Positions 30,589 to 34,578 of a stretch of 34,578 bases of DNA are shown here, piece after piece (positions within the stretch are counted from its first letter, which is position 1; each line of letters opens with the position of its first letter). The stretch is taken from the NCBI GenBank assembly GCA_012521615.1, contig JAAYMA010000025.1:1-34578 (forward strand), written 5' to 3'. Position numbers and translations under genes: made by a program. The notes under the pieces are model-generated. The model was not told the DNA's origin and ran no database searches. It was given only the letters and a program-made list of their open reading frames with translations. Source of the DNA: Clostridiaceae bacterium. GTDB lineage: Bacteria > Bacillota > Clostridia > DSM-8532.

Positions 30589-31758
30589 TTATAGTGCGAG
30601 CTTGTAGATGTTGATAACATCCTGCTTGTTCAGCTTTTTAAACTGGCCGACAGTAACTGTGTCAGACTGTGTACACTTATCTGCCATTTCTTCCAGCCTT
30701 GTATCGTCTATGCCGGCCTGCTTCAATCTGACCGGAAGACCTATTGAGCTGAAGAAATTCTCAAGAGCAGAGATTCCCTTAAGTGCCATTTCTTCCATAT
30801 CAAAAAAGTTGTCGTCTACGTTCCATACCCTTTTGGCAAACTGGGCAAACCTGGAAACATCCTCTTTATAAACATATTTCATCCATGCAGGGAACACTAT
30901 TGCCAGACCTGCACCATGGGCGATATCATAAATGGCGCTTATTTCATGCTCAATATTGTGAGAACCCCAGTCGCCAATTCTTCCTGTATTCAGAAGGTTA
31001 TTATGGGCGATTGTGGACGCCCACATGATTTCAGCTCTTGCATTGTAATCGGCAGGATTGGCTATGGCTTTTGGAATATTTGATATTACAGTTTTAAGGG
31101 TTGCCTCAATCAGTCTGTCAGTCAGCTCTACATTTTTGGTCTTTGTAAAATACCTCTCCAGGAGGTGGGCGATGATATCTGCAGCTCCGCAGGCAGTCTG
31201 ATAATCAGGCAGGGTAAAGGTAAGTTCAGGGTTCAATATGGAGAATTCAGGATACATAATATCAGATGTAAGACCTAATTTATGCCAGCCATCCTCATTT
31301 GTTATTACTGCACTGTTACTGGCTTCACTGCCTGCCGCCGGGATAGTCAGTACAGTCCCAACGGGAAGGGTTTCTTTTGGCTCAGCCTTGCCTGTAAAGA
31401 AGTCCCAAACATCTCCATCATAGGGAACTCCCACACCTATGGTTTTTGCAGTATCTATAGCACTGCCGCCACCTACGGCGAGGATGAATTTAATATTATT
31501 TTTCCTGCAGATATCTATTCCTTCATGGACCAGCGAAAGCCTCGGGTTGGGCTGGACACCCGGAAGCTCAATTACTTCTACGCCTGCATCTTTCAATGAT
31601 TTCATAACTCTGTCATAGAGACCGGTCTTTTTGATTGAGCCTCCACCGTAAACCATGAGCACCTTGTTGCTGTACTTGATTGTTTCCTGTCCGACACGGT
31701 TTTCGGTGTCCTTTCCAAAAATGATTTTTGTGCGGTTTTGAAATACAAAATTATCCAT
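30589..31758 (-). CDS. Iron-dependent alcohol dehydrogenase (butanol dehydrogenase/YqhD type)
   Basis: The 389-residue group III dehydrogenase reduces aldehydes to alcohols with NAD(P)H. It has the nucleotide site GGGSAIDTAKTIG (about 97-109) with YGGGSIKK upstream, the metal region GAADIIAHLLERYF with Asp and His ligands, and AHGAGLAIVFPAWM with two further His positions. It is closest to the clostridial butanol dehydrogenase and E. coli YqhD group; substrate range cannot be told from sequence. GGGGGT lies 6 nt before the ATG. It is a single gene convergent with the SOD gene and divergent from rfbF. Confidence 0.93.
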   Translation of the reverse strand: MDNFVFQNRTKIIFGKDTENRVGQETIKYSNKVLMVYGGGSIKKTGLYDRVMKSLKDAGVEVIELPGVQPNPRLSLVHEGIDICRKNNIKFILAVGGGSAIDTAKTIGVGVPYDGDVWDFFTGKAEPKETLPVGTVLTIPAAGSEASNSAVITNEDGWHKLGLTSDIMYPEFSILNPELTFTLPDYQTACGAADIIAHLLERYFTKTKNVELTDRLIEATLKTVISNIPKAIANPADYNARAEIMWASTIAHNNLLNTGRIGDWGSHNIEHEISAIYDIAHGAGLAIVFPAWMKYVYKEDVSRFAQFAKRVWNVDDNFFDMEEMALKGISALENFFSSIGLPVRLKQAGIDDTRLEEMADKCTQSDTVTVGQFKKLNKQDVINIYKLAL

Positions 31759-31838
31759 AGATATACCCCCTTGGTATTATGAAAGTAAATGACCTGTACT
31801 AAGTGCATCCGTTTATTCATATATAACATTTACTAATA

Positions 31839-31868
31839 ATATTACCTCCTGAAAGGCCTGTTAAACAA
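31839..31868 (-). promoter_or_regulatory. Candidate alcohol dehydrogenase promoter
   Basis: TTGTTT (31863-31868), an 18-bp spacer and TAATAT (31839-31844) on the minus strand. An unused AGGAGG (31846-31851 as CCTCCT on the plus strand) lies in the spacer and has no start codon at normal distance. Confidence 0.35.
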
Positions 31869-31966
31869 CGTTATTTTATGCAGTATTCCCGTGCCGTCCT
31901 CACCTTTCGACTTTAAAAACATAAGCTATTAATATAAGTACAAGCATAAGAAGATGGAGGAACATT

Positions 31967-32740
31967 ATGAAGGTAGTGATTCTCTGCGGTGGCAGGGGAC
32001 TGAGAATGAATGAGATTACAGAAGATATTCCCAAACCTTTAGCTTCTGTATGTGGAAGGCCGATGTTGTGGCATATCATGAAAATCTATAAACATTATGG
32101 TTTTGATGAGTTTATCCTGCTTTTAGGGTACAAAGGCCACAAAATTAAGGAATATTTCTTGGACTATAAGTGGAGGGATCATAGTTTTGTTCTGAATACA
32201 AAAACCAACGATGTAAGGCTCCTTGAGGAAAGTGAGGACTGGAATATCACTTTTCTGGATACAGGTTTGGAAACCTTGACGGGCAGCCGTATAAAAAGAG
32301 CCCGGAAGTATATAGGAAATGAAACCTTCATGGCTACATATGGGGACGGTCTGTCAGATATAGATTTAAACAAGCTTTTGGCCTATCACCGGGAAAAGGG
32401 GAAGATTGCCACTGTAACAGGGATAGATAAAAAGACTCAGTATGGAACTTTGACCATAGAAAATGGTATAGCTAAATCATTCAGGGAAAAGCAGAGTTCC
32501 AGCGGTATTATCAATGGGGGATTCTTTGTTTTCGAACCTCAAATTTTTGATTACCTGAATGATGATACCAATTGCATTTTGGAGCGCGAACCGCTTGAGA
32601 TGCTCGCAGCAGAAGGAGAATTGGCTGTTTACATGCATGATGGCTTCTGGACTGCCTGCGATACATATAATGATATTTTAAAGCTGAACAAAGTATGTGA
32701 AAGGGGAGAAAAACTGTGGAAAGTGTGGGAGACAGAATGA
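31967..32740 (+). CDS. rfbF: Glucose-1-phosphate cytidylyltransferase (RfbF-like)
   Basis: It makes CDP-glucose from CTP and glucose-1-phosphate, the entry to CDP-deoxysugars of surface glycans. The 257-residue protein has the nucleotidyltransferase signature [10 protein letters not shown] (7-16) with PKPL, then [22 protein letters not shown] with the metal aspartate, and [10 protein letters not shown]. These blocks are closest to RfbF rather than to dTDP- or UDP-glucose enzymes. AGATGGAGG precedes the ATG. The stop overlaps the start of the next gene (ATGA at 32737-32740), so the two are translationally coupled. Confidence 0.9.
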   Translation: MKVVILCGGRGLRMNEITEDIPKPLASVCGRPMLWHIMKIYKHYGFDEFILLLGYKGHKIKEYFLDYKWRDHSFVLNTKTNDVRLLEESEDWNITFLDTGLETLTGSRIKRARKYIGNETFMATYGDGLSDIDLNKLLAYHREKGKIATVTGIDKKTQYGTLTIENGIAKSFREKQSSSGIINGGFFVFEPQIFDYLNDDTNCILEREPLEMLAAEGELAVYMHDGFWTACDTYNDILKLNKVCERGEKLWKVWETE

Positions 32741-33717
32741 GTTTCTGGAAAAACAAAAATGTTTTCATTACTGGCTGTACTGGTTTTTTGGGAAGCTGGC
32801 TTGCAAAGGAACTTGTAAATAAAGGTGCCAATGTAACGGGACTCGTACGGGACAGAATTCCCCAATCAAATCTATATGATGGAGATGAGTATAAAAAAAT
32901 AAATTTTGTATTTGGTGAGCTTGAGGATGAAGCTTTGCTGGAAAGAGCTCTGGGCGAATATGAGATTGACACAATATTCCACGTAGCAGCCCAGGCAATT
33001 GTTGGAGTTGCCAACAGAAATCCGCTTGCCACTTTTGAAGCAAATATCAGAGGTACATGGAATGTACTTGAAGCGGCAAGGAGAAGTCCTTTAACAGAGA
33101 GAATAGTAGTGGCATCCAGCGATAAAGCCTATGGCGATCAAAAACAGCTTCCTTATGATGAGACCATGCCCCTCTGTGGGAAACATCCCTACGATGTATC
33201 CAAAAGCTGTGCAGATCTGATAAGTCAGGCCTATCATAAGACTTATGGGCTGCCTGTTTGTATAACTCGCTGCGGCAATCTTTATGGCGGCGGGGATTTA
33301 AATTTTAACAGGATAATTCCCCAGACCATAAGAAGTGTAATACATGGAGAAGCGCCTGTAATCAGAAGTGACGGCACTTTTATAAGGGATTATTTTTATG
33401 TGGAAGATGCGGTGAAAGCATATCTGCTTTTGGCTGAGAAGATGAATGAATTGGGCCTTGAAGGTGAGGCTTTTAATTTCAGTAATGAAATTCAGATCAC
33501 TGTTCTTGAGCTTGTAAACAAGATACTTAAACTCATGGGAAGCAACCTTGAGCCCGTGATATTGAACCAGGGTTCCAATGAAATCAGACATCAATATCTG
33601 TCTGCAAAAAAAGCAAGGGAAATTCTTAACTGGAAGCCTGTCTACACCATAGAAGAGGGGCTTGAAAAGACTATAGCCTGGTACAAGGATTTTTTTGATC
33701 AGGAGCTGGTTTTGTGA
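32737..33717 (+). CDS. rfbG: NAD-dependent sugar-nucleotide epimerase/dehydratase (CDP-glucose 4,6-dehydratase-like)
   Basis: The 326-residue extended short-chain dehydrogenase has the NAD motif TGCTGFLGS (12-20), SSDKAYG (127-133) and the catalytic Y152-x3-K156 (YDVSK). Next to rfbF, the likely reaction is CDP-glucose to CDP-4-keto-6-deoxyglucose. It is somewhat shorter than the roughly 360-residue enterobacterial RfbG, and GDP-mannose-type dehydratases are relatives, so substrate is an inference from context. A GTG at 32716 is in frame, but ATG 32737 has GGGAG 5 nt upstream and overlaps the rfbF stop as ATGA, so I use it. It overlaps the next start as GTGA. Confidence 0.85.
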   Translation: MSFWKNKNVFITGCTGFLGSWLAKELVNKGANVTGLVRDRIPQSNLYDGDEYKKINFVFGELEDEALLERALGEYEIDTIFHVAAQAIVGVANRNPLATFEANIRGTWNVLEAARRSPLTERIVVASSDKAYGDQKQLPYDETMPLCGKHPYDVSKSCADLISQAYHKTYGLPVCITRCGNLYGGGDLNFNRIIPQTIRSVIHGEAPVIRSDGTFIRDYFYVEDAVKAYLLLAEKMNELGLEGEAFNFSNEIQITVLELVNKILKLMGSNLEPVILNQGSNEIRHQYLSAKKAREILNWKPVYTIEEGLEKTIAWYKDFFDQELVL

Positions 33718-34578
33718 GAGCAAGTGTGATTATTCCTTCATATAACGCAAAAGAAAGGTTAGAGCTCAATCTTCGTGCCCTTAACGAGCAAAGTTATGAT
33801 GGAGAAGATGTGGAAGTCATTGTCATAGACAATGGTTCCACTGATGATACCATGCAGCTTCTTGACAATTTCAAGCTTAAATATCCTATGAAAGTTATAC
33901 GTATAGAGGGTAACAGGGGTATTGCCTATGGCCGGAATGCAGGTATTTTTGAAGCCAAAGGGGATATTTTAATATTTCATGACAGTGATATGATTGCATC
34001 CAGAGATTTTATAAAAAATCATACAGAGATGCATACAGAGTCCGGTATTGTAGCATGCGGTGTTTTTTGGAAAAGAATCTTCACTTTTTTCTATAAAGCT
34101 TTCAGCCCTTATCAGCTCTACAGTTTTGAAAGAATAATGAGCGAAAAAGGAATGCCTGAATTCTATAAAGAGGATACTCAGATATTGAAACCCGGAAAAG
34201 TAACAGCTGAGGAGCTCATGCCATGGAGCTTTGATCTGGACTTTGGATTTATAGAGGATTTGAAAGAGATTGTTAAAAAACACGGCAAAGCCCTAACAGG
34301 CTATTATTTGCCCTGGAGATTTTTCATCACCAATAATCTTTCGGTTGAAAGAAAAAAGGTCATGGATGTGGGAATGTTTGATAATAACATTGTCAGATAC
34401 GGTTATGAGGATTATGATTTGGGGGTGCGCCTTTACAAATCAGGCTGCAAATTCGTTATGGCAGACCATATCATAAGTCTTCACCAGGAACACCCTGGCA
34501 ATTACAAGCCCGATGATCTTTTTATTAATATCAATTATATGTGCGAAAAGTATAACAATATATATTTTATCGATGTAC
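33714..34578 (+). CDS. Family 2 glycosyltransferase, 3' end cut by window
   Basis: An uninterrupted reading frame of 288 codons starts with GTG at 33714 and runs off the window end without a stop. The N-terminus [19 protein letters not shown] is the GT-A nucleotide-sugar fold, with [10 protein letters not shown] following. The metal DxD is DSD at 90-92 (IFHDSDM). A second acidic motif, [11 protein letters not shown] (230-240), matches the galactosyltransferase C-terminal type, and an HxxH-like HQEH is at 257-260. It probably transfers a sugar to a surface glycan using the product of the rfbF-rfbG route or another nucleotide sugar. The start overlaps the rfbG stop (GTGA), with AGGAG 8 nt upstream. 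No signal or TM segment is visible in the part present. Confidence 0.85.
   Translation, partial: MRASVIIPSYNAKERLELNLRALNEQSYDGEDVEVIVIDNGSTDDTMQLLDNFKLKYPMKVIRIEGNRGIAYGRNAGIFEAKGDILIFHDSDMIASRDFIKNHTEMHTESGIVACGVFWKRIFTFFYKAFSPYQLYSFERIMSEKGMPEFYKEDTQILKPGKVTAEELMPWSFDLDFGFIEDLKEIVKKHGKALTGYYLPWRFFITNNLSVERKKVMDVGMFDNNIVRYGYEDYDLGVRLYKSGCKFVMADHIISLHQEHPGNYKPDDLFININYMCEKYNNIYFIDV

Noticed and set aside
31839-31868. A Rex redox operator upstream of the alcohol dehydrogenase
   Set aside because: TTGTTTAACA is only a partial half-site, and no TTGTTAA-N4-TTAACAA type dyad is present.

Overview
The window looks like a piece of chromosome from an endospore-forming, anaerobic, AT-rich clostridial Firmicute, probably of the Acetivibrio/Ruminiclostridium type. 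This rests on sporulation genes (yabP, yabQ, sigH, spoVB), Firmicutes-style AGGAGG ribosome binding sites on most genes, an electron-bifurcating NfnAB transhydrogenase, L-lactate dehydrogenase, a CtsR-type heat-shock operator and a stand-alone CYTH phosphatase. The species name is inference; no rRNA or other decisive marker is present. There is no sign of phage, IS transposase, CRISPR or plasmid genes. Most of the window is ordinary core chromosome.

Layout. 1-480: a two-gene tRNA operon (Met then Glu, minus strand) with its own promoter, a terminator, and a second minus-strand terminator further on. 511-3896: a DUF6062 gene, then mazG-rqcP-yabP-yabQ-divIC, the same order as the yabN-yabO-yabP-yabQ-divIC cluster of Bacillus subtilis. 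3917-8753 (minus): argC-argB and glnS-ldh. A 551-bp non-coding divergent region separates argC from an msmX-type sugar-transport ATPase with tandem terminators. 10538-12323: a P-loop NTPase fused to an Asp23/Gls24 domain, sigH, and a 29-codon candidate small gene. 12324-18236: bacteriohemerythrin, then zapA, a membrane-anchored coiled-coil protein and a U32/DUF3656 (RlhA-like) protein, then dut and a peptidase T-like gene.

18208-20219 (minus) holds the most unusual pair: a three-TM MotA/ExbB-type channel subunit with a long cytoplasmic tail, overlapped by a MotB/OmpA-type subunit. They resemble ZorA and ZorB of the Zorya anti-phage system, but no flagellar genes and no ZorC/ZorD/ZorE effector lie next to them. 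20563-22789 (minus): nfnA-nfnB, divergent from spoVB. 24643-25280: hsp20 with two CtsR-like operators around its -10 box. 25304-27379: a PHP-family phosphoesterase and prfA. 27443-29672 (minus): a DUF3298/RsiV-like protein, a CYTH phosphatase and a DUF368 (PopT-type) undecaprenyl-phosphate translocase. Then a Cu/Zn superoxide dismutase-like gene, a structured intergenic element, an iron-dependent alcohol dehydrogenase (minus) and, at the right edge, a translationally coupled rfbF-rfbG-glycosyltransferase operon cut by the window end.

How the genes fit together: several units serve envelope and division work (divIC, zapA, spoVB flippase, DUF368 lipid-carrier recycling, CDP-sugar operon, the OmpA/MotA pair), others serve fermentative redox balance (ldh, nfnAB, alcohol dehydrogenase) and stress (hsp20, SOD, hemerythrin). 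Where two start codons were possible I chose the one with a correctly spaced Shine-Dalgarno sequence and say so. Promoters are by-eye matches, not measured starts.
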